Shown here one piece after another: positions 25,509-33,850 of a stretch of DNA of 51,454 nt (position 1 is its first letter; each line of letters begins with the position of its first letter). The DNA lies in NCBI GenBank assembly GCA_027623205.1, contig JAQBYC010000020.1:1-51454 (forward strand), read 5' to 3'. The stretch is from Pseudomonadota bacterium. Its GTDB lineage: Bacteria; Pseudomonadota; Alphaproteobacteria; GCA-2731375. The position numbers and the translations under genes were made by a program. A model generated the notes under the pieces. That model saw only the letters and a program-made list of their open reading frames with translations, was not told where the DNA came from and made no database searches.

Positions 25509-27209
25509 ATGAGTTACGATCTGATCGTTAAGAACGGCATGATAATCGACGGCTCCGGCGGTGCGCGGTATCCCGGCGATATCGGCGTGAAGGACGGCAA
25601 GATCGTCACGATCGGCCGCATTAATGCACCGGCGGACGCGGTCGTGGATGCCGAGGGTCAGGTGGTCACGCCGGGCTTTGTCGACGGACACACCCACATG
25701 GACGCCCAAATCTTTTGGGATTCCCTTGGTTCGTGCTCCTGTTACCATGGTGTCACCAGTGTCGTCATGGGCAATTGCGGCTTTACCCTCGCGCCATGCC
25801 GCGAGGCGGAGGTTGACTATGTATTCCGCAACCTGGAACGCGCCGAAGACATCAGCCGCGACGCCATGTTGCAAGGGATCAAGTGGAGCTGGGAAACCTA
25901 CCCCGAATATCTCGACACCATCGACAAGTTGCCGAAGGGAATGAACTACGCCGGCTATGTGGGGCATTCCGCTCTGCGCACCTACGTCATGGGCGAACGC
26001 GCCTTCGACGAACAGGCGAGCGAGGACGATTTGGCGGCCATGGTCGCCAATGTCCAGGACGCCGTGAAGGCTGGCGCTATCGGATTTTCCACTTCCCGCA
26101 GCCCGGCCCACTTGCAACCCGACGACCGTCCCGTCGCCAGCCGCATCGCTGATTTCTCCGAGGTCGGCGCCATCGTCAACGGTATGGGCGATATAGGCGC
26201 CGGTATCTTCCAACTGGCCATGGAACGGGGCACGGACGAGGAATTGCAGGCATTCTACCGCAGGCTCATGACACTCTCCAAGGACAGCGGACGGCCAATT
26301 ACCTTTGGCAGCCTGACCCGGCGGACCAATCCCGGCGGCTGGAAAGCACTGTACGACATTGTCGAAGACGGTAACCTGAACGGGGCGCGCGTCTTCACAC
26401 AGGTACAGGCCCGGGAAATCAACGTCATCCTGTCCTTTGAAACACAATTGCCGTTCGATGACTGGCCGGTCTGGCGCGATATCCGCAAATTGCCACTGGA
26501 AGCTCAAAAGACCGCACTGCGCGATACGGAAATGAAACGCAGATTGATCGACAGCGGCAGAAATACAGTGTCTAACAAAACCGTCACCGGTGGCGAGGCC
26601 CGCCCCCCTGAATGGGATTATTTCTATCTGATGGACAAGGCAACCTGGCCCCACCGCAATCTGGCCGAGATCGCCCGCGAACGCGGCGTGCACCCGGTTG
26701 AAGCCATGATCGACATTGCTTTGGAACATGACCTCAAGGTGTTTTTCCGGCAACCCATAGCCAACGAAGACGAAGATGCCGCGTTGCAGATCATGAAGCA
26801 TCCGTATTCCTGCGTCACCTTCTCTGACTCGGGCGCACATGTCTCGCAGATCATGGATAGTTCCATACAAACCCACTTGCTGAGCTACTGGGTGCGTGAC
26901 CGGCAGGAATTTTCGCTGGAACAGGCCGTCCGTATGATCACCTACGACACGGCAACCAATTGGGGCTTCCACGACCGTGGCCTGCTGCGCGAAGGCATGG
27001 CGGCGGATATCGTGGTATTCGATCCTGACAAGGTTGCGCCGCGCCTGCCGACCGTGGAATACGATCTGCCCTCGGGCGCACAGCGTCTGAAGCAACTGGC
27101 GGATGGTATCGCCGCGACGATCATCAATGGTCAAGTGGTGCTGAGAAACAACGAGCACACCGGCGCGCTTCCGGGGCAACTCCTGCGGGGACCGCTGGCC
27201 CGGGCATAG
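25509..27209 (+). CDS. D-aminoacylase/N-acyl-D-amino-acid deacylase-like amidohydrolase
   Basis: A 566-residue amidohydrolase. The beta-sandwich start SYDLIVKNGMIIDGSGGARY is followed by GFVDGHTHMDAQIFWD with the metal-binding His61-x-His63. GFTLAPCR near 97 carries a Cys in the position that bridges zinc in D-aminoacylases, and VTFSDSGAHVSQIMD near 440 supplies the catalytic Asp region. The gene's own ATG at 25509 is preferred because of its strong ribosome site and because the long upstream extension has no family sequence. It probably hydrolyses an N-acyl or related amide; the exact substrate is not known. It is divergent from an exporter gene. Confidence 0.88.
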   Translation: MSYDLIVKNGMIIDGSGGARYPGDIGVKDGKIVTIGRINAPADAVVDAEGQVVTPGFVDGHTHMDAQIFWDSLGSCSCYHGVTSVVMGNCGFTLAPCREAEVDYVFRNLERAEDISRDAMLQGIKWSWETYPEYLDTIDKLPKGMNYAGYVGHSALRTYVMGERAFDEQASEDDLAAMVANVQDAVKAGAIGFSTSRSPAHLQPDDRPVASRIADFSEVGAIVNGMGDIGAGIFQLAMERGTDEELQAFYRRLMTLSKDSGRPITFGSLTRRTNPGGWKALYDIVEDGNLNGARVFTQVQAREINVILSFETQLPFDDWPVWRDIRKLPLEAQKTALRDTEMKRRLIDSGRNTVSNKTVTGGEARPPEWDYFYLMDKATWPHRNLAEIARERGVHPVEAMIDIALEHDLKVFFRQPIANEDEDAALQIMKHPYSCVTFSDSGAHVSQIMDSSIQTHLLSYWVRDRQEFSLEQAVRMITYDTATNWGFHDRGLLREGMAADIVVFDPDKVAPRLPTVEYDLPSGAQRLKQLADGIAATIINGQVVLRNNEHTGALPGQLLRGPLARA

Positions 27210-27253
27210 TCCCAATTGCCCTTGATCGCGAGACGAATCCTGGGTCTGGTTCG

Positions 27254-27360
27254 CCTGTCATGCCGCAGCTCCTGGTGGCGGCTACGCTTATAGATATGAC
27301 AGGTATGCCCGATAGATCCTACCGGCAGGCGATTAAATAGCGGAATTCCGCCGAATTCCG
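27254..27360. repeat. Short inverted and direct repeats between convergent genes
   Basis: CCTGTCAT (27254-27261) and ATGACAGG (27296-27303) are inverted arms spaced by 34 bases. Further on, GAATTCCG occurs at 27343-27350 and again at 27353-27360. They lie in the 224-base gap between the ends of the amidohydrolase and SDR genes, where a bidirectional terminator would be expected, but neither is followed by a U-run. Confidence 0.4.
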
Positions 27361-27433
27361 GCCATACTTGCGCACAGCCGGCCGACGGTTAAGGCGATCA
27401 GGCAATACCCGGCGCTACCAGGGTGCCAAGGGT

Positions 27434-28198
27434 TCAATAAGCCGAAATTCCACCCTCGGCCGGGATCACCGCGCCATTGACCATGCGCGATTCATCCGAC
27501 GCCAGGAATAGCGCGATATTGGCAATGTCCTCCGGTTCCCCAACGCCAAAGGGGTAGCTTTCAAAGGTACTAATCGTGCCTTTCCGGCCCTCGGAGGGCT
27601 GTTGCGCCACGTAACGGGATTTGATCCGGTCGGTCTTTATCAAACCGGGACAGATGACATTGGCGCGCACGCCATCCATGGCATAGGCGCCGGCCAGGCT
27701 GCGGGTTAACGAGATCAACCCGCCCTTGGCCGAGGCGTAGACGTGGGCCGGATGGTTGCCGCGCAGCGCCACCACGGAAGAAACGTTGATGACCGCCCCA
27801 CCGCCGCTGGCAATGATCCGCGGGATGCCATACCGGCAGCAAAGGAACGGCCCCTTAAGATCAAGCGGGATGGTGCGGTCCCAGACGGCCATATCCACAT
27901 CCGTCACCTTGCTGTCTTCCAGCACGGAACCACCCGCGCAGTTGAACAAAATATGCAAGCCGCCGAAATGTTCCACGGCCTGAGCCATCGTCCCATCCAC
28001 GCTGTCTTCATCCGTCACGTCGGTGGGAATGAAGACCGCATTGTTGCCCGCCTCCAGGGCCGCGGCAGCGCCCAATTCTGGATTGATTTCCGCCACCACT
28101 ACCTGGGCGCCTTCCCGCGTGAAAATCCGCGCCGCCGCTCGCGCGATGCCCGATCCCGCCCCGGTGATCACCGCGACCTTGCCATCCAACCTGCCCAT
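27434..28198 (-). CDS. Classical SDR-family oxidoreductase
   Basis: A 254-residue classical short-chain dehydrogenase. Seen are TGAGSGIARAAARIF (cofactor motif, with Ala after the usual GIG position), FNCAGGSVLED replacing NNAG, NVSSVVALRG with the catalytic Ser, and YASAKGGL with Tyr and Lys. The ATG at 28198 is chosen because GGAGACGAAC lies directly upstream; an ATG at 28210 would add four residues. It follows the OYE-type flavoenzyme gene on the same strand by 41 bases, so the two are probably co-transcribed and may act in sequence on a ketone or enone. The substrate is unknown. Confidence 0.9.
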   Translation of the reverse strand: MGRLDGKVAVITGAGSGIARAAARIFTREGAQVVVAEINPELGAAAALEAGNNAVFIPTDVTDEDSVDGTMAQAVEHFGGLHILFNCAGGSVLEDSKVTDVDMAVWDRTIPLDLKGPFLCCRYGIPRIIASGGGAVINVSSVVALRGNHPAHVYASAKGGLISLTRSLAGAYAMDGVRANVICPGLIKTDRIKSRYVAQQPSEGRKGTISTFESYPFGVGEPEDIANIALFLASDESRMVNGAVIPAEGGISAY

Positions 28199-28239
28199 GT
28201 TCGTCTCCATCCTGATATTCCGTTATCGCAACCTACACG

Positions 28240-30213
28240 CTATAAGGCCGCGCCAACAAGATGGCCGCCATGGATCGCCGCCATAATGTTGCGGGGGGAC
28301 AGACAATCGCCGATGCGGTGGACGGGGATTTCCCCAAAGGCACCGGCGGCGTCCCCCTTGGCCAGGCTGTCATCGGCCAGGCGCGGCGTCACGAAAACCA
28401 CTTTGGCGATACCACCCAGGGTCTTCTTCGTCTCGGTGAAAACATTGCGGCAGATCACATCGCCGCCGCGATAATCAATCAACTCATGGGCAGGCAGAAT
28501 ATCCACGCCCGCCTGGTGCAAGCGGCGATGGACGCCAATGGCGCTGCAATAGTTCACGTTCTGGGCGATGCCGGGACGCGGCGTAATCAGGATCAGTTTG
28601 TCAAACCGCCGGGCCAGCAAATCCGCCAGACCGTAGGTCGCCGGACCATGGTCCTGATCGAACAGGACCGCCGTGCCCCCAGGGCTCGCCTCACGCCCGG
28701 CGGTTTCCCGCAGATACGCGATGGCGTCCACGACAGCATCGGCACCCGCCGCCAGGTTCATGGGCTGGCGCAGAGAGGCGCCGGTGGCAAGCACGATGGC
28801 ATCCGGGCCCAGAGCCAGGACATCCTTGGCCGCCGACCGCCGGCCCAGGATAAAGCGGACCCCATGGCGTTCGCACATATGCCTTTGATAGTCGATAAGT
28901 TTTGCCATTTCGCCCCGTCCCGGCAGCTCACTATCCAGACGCAATTTGCCGCCCACCTGATCGGATGCGCCGAAAACCGTGACCCTGTGCCCCCGCGCGG
29001 CGGCGACCCAGGCGGCTTCCAGCCCGGCGGGACCAGCGCCAATCACGGCGATCGTATGGGTGGTGGTGGCCGGGGCCAGGTCTTGTTCCGCCCCCGCCTC
29101 GCCCGCCAGGCCCAGATAGGGGTTGTGATGTTCAGCCAGGGGCTTGCCGGCATGAATTTCGCCCCAGCACCAGTTGTCAAAGACCGAGGGCCGAATATCC
29201 GCCCGCCGGCCTGCTGCCGCCTTGCGGGCCCAGGCGGCGTCCGCAATATGGGCCCGGGTCATGCCGACCAGATCGCCATAACCTTCGGCGACGATCTTTT
29301 CGGCCAGATCAGGGTCGCCGATCCGGCCCAGGGCCATGACTGGAATGCCGTTTGCCGCCGCGCGCATACGTTTAGGGATATCGATGAAATGACCGGGCCG
29401 GAAATGCAGGTCGGGCACATGGTTTTCCAGGGACAGACTGAAATTGCCCTGGCCATGGGCGAAGTAATCAAAATTCCCGGTCTGGGCCAGATACCCGGTC
29501 AACCGGGCGGCCTCCTCCACGTCGATCCCCCCCGGCACGCCCTCGTCGCCGGGCATTTTCAGGCCGATGATGAATTCCGCGCCGCAGGCATGCCGGATGC
29601 CGTCGGCGATATCGCGGACAAAGCGCGTGCGCCCCTCTACCCCGCCGCCGTAAACATCGTTTCGGGTGTTGGACCAGGGCGACAGGAACTGCCCGATCAG
29701 ATAGCCGTGCGCGCCGTGCAGTTCGATGCCCGCGAAGCCGCACCGGCGCAGCCGTTGCGCCACCGCAATATAGGCCGCCGCCACACGCGCGATTTCCGCC
29801 CCCGACATCACATGGGGCACGGTCCAGCTCAAGGCGTCAGGCTGTTCAGACACGCCCATGGGTGATTTGGTGGGGTGCCACAATTGTTGCCGCCCCGGAT
29901 GCCAAAGCTGGCCGACCAGCAGGGCGCCGGCCGCGTGTACACCCTGGGCGACCTGTTTGAAGCCCGCATCGTTGCCGTCATCAAAGCCGGTAACCACCGC
30001 GCCATGGGCGAGGGCCTCCGGATCAACGGCGATAATCTCTGAAACAATCAACCCGGCGCCGCCCTTGGCGCGCTCCACAAGAAAATTGCGCCATTTTTCG
30101 GTAATGCGGTTGCCCAGGCCGAAATTCGTCAGGGTCGCGGGCAGCGCGACCCGATTGCGTACCTGCCGCTGGCCGATCCGCAGGGACGAGAACAAAGACG
30201 GATAGGCGGTCAT
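28240..30213 (-). CDS. OYE/2,4-dienoyl-CoA reductase-like FAD/FMN oxidoreductase without Fe-S cysteines
   Basis: A 657-residue two-part flavoprotein. The N-terminal TIM barrel is of the Old Yellow Enzyme type: NRVALPATLTNFG near 20, IELHGAHGYLIGQFLSP near 170 with the HxxH pair, and NTRNDVYGG. The C-terminal half binds FAD/NAD(P), with IAVIGAGPAGLEAAWVAAARG near 388. In FadH-type enzymes a CxxCxxxC motif plus a later Cys binds a 4Fe-4S cluster between the halves. Here that segment reads RPSVFDNWCWGEIHAGKP, then LAEHHNP, so the four ligands are missing. It may pass electrons directly or through another partner. It is divergent from the cytosine-deaminase-like gene. Confidence 0.88.
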   Translation of the reverse strand: MTAYPSLFSSLRIGQRQVRNRVALPATLTNFGLGNRITEKWRNFLVERAKGGAGLIVSEIIAVDPEALAHGAVVTGFDDGNDAGFKQVAQGVHAAGALLVGQLWHPGRQQLWHPTKSPMGVSEQPDALSWTVPHVMSGAEIARVAAAYIAVAQRLRRCGFAGIELHGAHGYLIGQFLSPWSNTRNDVYGGGVEGRTRFVRDIADGIRHACGAEFIIGLKMPGDEGVPGGIDVEEAARLTGYLAQTGNFDYFAHGQGNFSLSLENHVPDLHFRPGHFIDIPKRMRAAANGIPVMALGRIGDPDLAEKIVAEGYGDLVGMTRAHIADAAWARKAAAGRRADIRPSVFDNWCWGEIHAGKPLAEHHNPYLGLAGEAGAEQDLAPATTTHTIAVIGAGPAGLEAAWVAAARGHRVTVFGASDQVGGKLRLDSELPGRGEMAKLIDYQRHMCERHGVRFILGRRSAAKDVLALGPDAIVLATGASLRQPMNLAAGADAVVDAIAYLRETAGREASPGGTAVLFDQDHGPATYGLADLLARRFDKLILITPRPGIAQNVNYCSAIGVHRRLHQAGVDILPAHELIDYRGGDVICRNVFTETKKTLGGIAKVVFVTPRLADDSLAKGDAAGAFGEIPVHRIGDCLSPRNIMAAIHGGHLVGAAL

Positions 30214-30300
30214 GACAATGAAATCCTTCTCAATGATGGGCCCGGTTAGGCTAAGCTATCGGAAAGGCATCGTCACCTATCCGCACCATAAGGAGACCCC

Positions 30301-31536
30301 ATGGCGTTTGATCTGATCCTGCGCAACGCCCGCATTGCCGGGGCCGCGGCCCAGGCGCCGCTGAACGATATCGGCATACGGGGCGGGAGCATCGCCGCGA
30401 TTGAGCCGCAACTGGCGGCGGACGGCGCGGAGCGGGATGTTGGCGGCCTGTTTGTCTCACCCGGTCTGATCGAGACCCATATCCATCTGGATAAATCCCG
30501 CATCATGGACCGCTGCAGCGCCGCGCCCGACCGGGGCACGGATCACATGGCGCGTGTCGCCGCCGTGAAACCGGGTTTCACCCAGGAAGATGTCTATCAC
30601 CGCGCCCAGGCCACCGTGGAACAATGCCTGGTCAACGGCGCCAGCCATATGCGCACCCATGTGGAACTGGACCCCAATGTAGGCCTACGTGGTTTCGAGG
30701 CATTGCGGCAGTTGGCGGCGGACTATCGCTGGGCCATCGACATCGAAATCTGTGTCTTTGCCCAGGAGGGTTGGACCAATGCGCCGGAAACCGACCGCAA
30801 CATTGTCGCAGCGCTGAAAAATGGCGCAGCGGTGGTGGGTGGCGCGCCGGGCTATGATCCGGACCATGGCGGCCAGATCAGGCGGATCTTCGAACTGGCG
30901 CGGGAATTTGATGTGGACGTGGATATCCACCTGGACGTGGGCCACACCATTGACGATATGGACATTCACCTGGTCTGCGAACTGACCGAGACATTCGGTT
31001 GGGGTGGCCGGGTGGCGGTGGGTCACGGCACCAAGTATTCCTGTCTGCCGCCCGCGCAATTGCGCGACCTGGGCGCCCGCCTCGCCGATACTGGCGTGGC
31101 CGTTACCGTCTTGCCGGCGACGGATCTGTTCGTCATGGGCCGGCATCTCGATCATGGCGTGATCCGCGGCGTGGCAGACGCCAATGCCCTGTTGGCCTGC
31201 GGCGTCAACTGTTCACTGTCCACCAACAACGTGCTGAACCCGTTCACGCCATTTGGCGATTGTTCCCTGGTGCGCATCGCCAATCTGTATGCCAATGTGG
31301 CGCAACGGGGCGGCGAAGATGAACTAGTGGATATTTTCGAGATGCTGACCCATCGTTCGGCCCGGCTGCTGCGGCGGGACGATTATGGTATCGCCCCCGG
31401 CAAGCCGGCGGATCTGGTGGTCTGGAATGCGCAAAGCGGGGCCGAGGCGGTGGCGACCATTGCCCGACCGCTGTATGGCTTCAAACGTGGCCGGCAAAGC
31501 TTTAGCCAGAGCCTACCGGAACTGCATCGGCCATAG
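30301..31536 (+). CDS. Cytosine-deaminase-like amidohydrolase
   Basis: A 411-residue amidohydrolase of the CodA/AtzF-neighbour type. It has LILRNARIAG at the start, GLIETHIHLDKSRIMDRC with His60-x-His62, MRTHVELDP near 118, DVDIHLDVGHTIDDMDIH near 205 with a metal-binding His, and VGHGTKYSCL near 240. The D/N pair SLSTNNVLNPF near 305 replaces the common SDN element, which may alter the substrate. Bacterial relatives deaminate cytosine, isoguanine or triazine compounds or open cyclic ureas. AAGGAG lies directly upstream of the ATG. It begins a plus-strand run with the sulfotransferase and LLM genes. Confidence 0.88.
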   Translation: MAFDLILRNARIAGAAAQAPLNDIGIRGGSIAAIEPQLAADGAERDVGGLFVSPGLIETHIHLDKSRIMDRCSAAPDRGTDHMARVAAVKPGFTQEDVYHRAQATVEQCLVNGASHMRTHVELDPNVGLRGFEALRQLAADYRWAIDIEICVFAQEGWTNAPETDRNIVAALKNGAAVVGGAPGYDPDHGGQIRRIFELAREFDVDVDIHLDVGHTIDDMDIHLVCELTETFGWGGRVAVGHGTKYSCLPPAQLRDLGARLADTGVAVTVLPATDLFVMGRHLDHGVIRGVADANALLACGVNCSLSTNNVLNPFTPFGDCSLVRIANLYANVAQRGGEDELVDIFEMLTHRSARLLRRDDYGIAPGKPADLVVWNAQSGAEAVATIARPLYGFKRGRQSFSQSLPELHRP

Positions 31537-31572
31537 GATTTGACGGCAGCGGCGCATGACGAGGACGGCGGG

Positions 31573-32238
31573 ATGACGATCAAGGTAATCGGCGCGGGAT
31601 TTGGCCGTACGGGGACACTGTCAATGAAGGCGGCGTTGGAGCATTTGGGCCTGGGTCCCTGCTATCACATGCTGGAGGTGGTGGGCAGGCCCGACAAGGC
31701 CGATGCCTGGTACGCAGCCGCACAGGGCGGGCCGGCCCAGTGGGGTACGACGGATTGGGGCGGCCTTCTGGCAGGCTATCAATCCTGTGTCGATTGGCCG
31801 GCCAGTTATTTCTGGCAGCCGCTGTCCGACCACTATCCCGATGCCAAAGTGATCCTGACCGTCCGCGATGAAGCGGCCTGGTGGAATAGCATAAACAATA
31901 CCATTCTGCATAATATGCGCCGCAGCGACCCGATAACCGACCCGGACCGCCTGCGCATGCGTCGCATGTCGCGGGATTTGATCGTCGGCCGGGTCTTCGG
32001 CGGCATCCTGGATGATCGCGCGCATGCCCTCGCCGTCTATCGCCAGAATATCAAGGACGTCACGGAAACCCTGCCCAAGGACCGCCTGCTGGTCTTCGAC
32101 GTGGCCCAAGGGTGGCCTCCGTTATGCGCATTCCTCAATCTCCCCATTCCCGACACCCCTTTCCCCCGCACCAACAGCACCAGCGAATTTCAGGAACGCG
32201 CGGCGGCGAACAGGGCTAATACTGTGCTGTCCCGATAA
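31573..32238 (+). CDS. Sulfotransferase-family protein
   Basis: A 221-residue protein. The N-terminus VIGAGFGRTGTLSMKAALEH is the 5'-phosphosulfate-binding loop of the Sulfotransfer_4 type (PF17784), and KVILTVRDEAAWWNSI near residue 95 is the 3'-phosphate-binding strand. It should transfer sulfate from PAPS to an alcohol or amine, although many bacterial members have no known substrate. The ATG at 31573 has GAGGA seven bases upstream; the in-frame ATG at 31540 lacks one. It follows the cytosine-deaminase-like gene by 36 bases. Length is typical. There is no PAPS synthesis gene nearby. Confidence 0.85.
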   Translation: MTIKVIGAGFGRTGTLSMKAALEHLGLGPCYHMLEVVGRPDKADAWYAAAQGGPAQWGTTDWGGLLAGYQSCVDWPASYFWQPLSDHYPDAKVILTVRDEAAWWNSINNTILHNMRRSDPITDPDRLRMRRMSRDLIVGRVFGGILDDRAHALAVYRQNIKDVTETLPKDRLLVFDVAQGWPPLCAFLNLPIPDTPFPRTNSTSEFQERAAANRANTVLSR

Positions 32239-32302
32239 GAATCCGTAGAGGCGGAAAACCGGTTACAATAAACTCCAGGTGTCAAACAGGAGGTTTATGG
32301 CC

Positions 32303-33178
32303 ATGGAATTCGGTGTTCATTTCGTCAACTCCACCTATCCGGAACCTGATCGGGCGGTGGAATTCTGCCGCGCGGCGGAGCGCGTTGGCTTTGCCTTTGC
32401 CGTGACCATCGAACATGTGGTCTGGCCCACCGACTACAGCTCCGTCTATCCCTATTCACCCAGTGGCAGGCTGCCCGGCGATCTTTCCATCTCACTGCCC
32501 GATCCGCTGATCTGGATGACCCATGTGGCGGCGCGGACGGAACGGCTGCGTTTTATGACCGGGGTACTGATATTACCCCAGCGCAATCCCCTGGTTCTGG
32601 CGAAACAGCTCGCCACCATGGATTACCTTTCAAGCGGACGGATCGAACTGGGCATTGGCGTCGGTTGGCTGGAGGAAGAGTTCGATGCCCTGGGCATACC
32701 TTTTGCGCGGCGGGGCAAGCGGACGGACGAATATGTCGAAGCGATGCGCGCCCTATGGGCCCGGGATGATGCGGACTACGCGGGCGAATTCGTCAATTTC
32801 AAGGGTATGAGTTGCAACCCAAAACCAGCCCAGATTCCCCTGCCCATTATCGTCGGCGGTCACAGCGAATTCGCGGCCCGGCGCGCCGGCCGCCTGGGCA
32901 ACGGCTATTTTCCCGCTACCGGCTGGGCCGGCGATCTCAAGCCATTGCTGGCCATGGTCCGCGAAGAGGCCGACAAACACGGCCGCGACCCGGATCAGAT
33001 CCAGATCATCACCGGGTTAGACCCCGCGGATATGGTCGGTTCCGCGCAACGCATGGCGGAACTGGGCGCCACCCGGGTGGTGGTGCCGTCGGCCCCGTTC
33101 AGCCAGGATATAGCAGGCAGCCTGGAACGATTCGCGGCCGAGGTCATCGCGCCCGTACAGGAACGCCTGGGCAGTTAA
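32303..33178 (+). CDS. LLM-class (F420/FMN-dependent) oxidoreductase
   Basis: A 291-residue luciferase-fold oxidoreductase. MEFGVHFVNSTYPEPDR opens the barrel, FAVTIEHVVWPTDY near 35 replaces the usual DH motif with EH, and LRFMTGVLILPQRNPLVLAK near 87 and GRIELGIGVGWLEEEFDALG near 115 are conserved landmarks. An AGGAGG site at 32288-32293 fits the ATG at 32303 better (nine bases) than the ATG at 32297 (three). It ends a run with the sulfotransferase and cytosine-deaminase-like genes. It differs clearly from the LLM proteins at 3023 and 8741, so the three are not a recent duplication. Confidence 0.87.
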   Translation: MEFGVHFVNSTYPEPDRAVEFCRAAERVGFAFAVTIEHVVWPTDYSSVYPYSPSGRLPGDLSISLPDPLIWMTHVAARTERLRFMTGVLILPQRNPLVLAKQLATMDYLSSGRIELGIGVGWLEEEFDALGIPFARRGKRTDEYVEAMRALWARDDADYAGEFVNFKGMSCNPKPAQIPLPIIVGGHSEFAARRAGRLGNGYFPATGWAGDLKPLLAMVREEADKHGRDPDQIQIITGLDPADMVGSAQRMAELGATRVVVPSAPFSQDIAGSLERFAAEVIAPVQERLGS

Positions 33179-33270
33179 ACCTAACGGAGTCCAGTTCAAT
33201 CGTGCGCGCGCGTATCGCATTGCCGCCCAAACACTGGACCGGCGACGGTTCTGTCGCCGGCAGCAGCCGC

Positions 33271-33312
33271 AACGTCCGTACAATAACGTCCGTATAATAA
33301 CGTCCGTACAAT
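33271..33312 (+). repeat. Three-copy 14-bp tandem repeat with -10-like boxes
   Basis: AACGTCCGTACAAT, AACGTCCGTATAAT and AACGTCCGTACAAT stand head to tail at 33271-33284, 33285-33298 and 33299-33312. Each unit ends in TAYAAT; the middle one has a perfect TATAAT at 33293-33298, 42 bases before the start of the small secreted protein. No good -35 is visible. It may be a promoter tract or a regulator-binding array. Confidence 0.9.
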
Positions 33313-33339
33313 GATGAACAGTCTGAAGAGAGAGATACA

Positions 33340-33681
33340 ATGAAACGGAAATTCGAAGTGTTTGGCCACGTGACGGGTTTGGCGGCGGCCATCATGATAT
33401 TCGCGGCACCTGGCATCGCGAATGCCGCCGACGATGCGAAAACCATGGACCAGCCGATCAACTGTGCGACGGCGGAAGGCGATTTGCGGGTTATCGAGTC
33501 GGAGAAACAGCATGTGAAAAAACAGGCGGTTTCAGGCATTTTTGCCATCACGCCGGCTGGTTTCCTGCTTAACGCTATAGCCGGCGCCACTGACAAAGAC
33601 GGCAAGGCGAAGCACGACGATTACAACGCCCATCTGGATGCCCGTGCGGCCGCGATAAAGCAAAAACGCAACCTAAACTGA
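33340..33681 (+). CDS. Small exported protein of unknown function
   Basis: I do not recognise this 113-residue protein. It starts MKRKFEVFGHV, followed by a hydrophobic core (GLAAAIMIFAAPGIANA) and a likely signal-peptidase site near residue 29 after ANA. The mature part has one Cys in QPINCATAEGDLRVIESEK, a short hydrophobic stretch VSGIFAITPAGFLLNAIAGA near 66-85 and a charged helical end. The pattern is of a periplasmic or membrane-associated small protein. AGAGAG lies upstream of the start. It stands alone behind the 14-bp repeat array, oppositely oriented to malic enzyme. Confidence 0.72.
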   Translation: MKRKFEVFGHVTGLAAAIMIFAAPGIANAADDAKTMDQPINCATAEGDLRVIESEKQHVKKQAVSGIFAITPAGFLLNAIAGATDKDGKAKHDDYNAHLDARAAAIKQKRNLN

Positions 33682-33850
33682 TACCGGGAGAATCCACGGC
33701 GCGCGCTTGCAGGATCATCGTCAATATCGACGGTGACCAACGCAACTATGACGTCACCAACCCGTGACGTCACCAATATGGATCAGCGCCTGAACAGTTA
33801 GGCATATCTGAACTAGACCCCATGTCCGTTTGAAGCTGGGGTGACCCGCC
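33682..33850. other. Intergenic with a direct repeat
   Basis: TGACGTCACCAA occurs at 33749-33760 and again at 33765-33776 within the gap between the small secreted gene and the end of malic enzyme. Its core TGACGTCA is a palindrome. No stem followed by a U-run was found. Confidence 0.4.

Noticed and set aside
25428-27215. A 595-codon open frame antisense to the D-aminoacylase-like gene
   Set aside because: No family motif is seen in it, whereas the plus-strand gene has the full amidohydrolase metal motifs and a good ribosome site.
28261-29865. A 534-codon open frame antisense to the OYE-type flavoenzyme
   Set aside because: Mirrors the codon periodicity of the real gene; no recognised motif or start signal.
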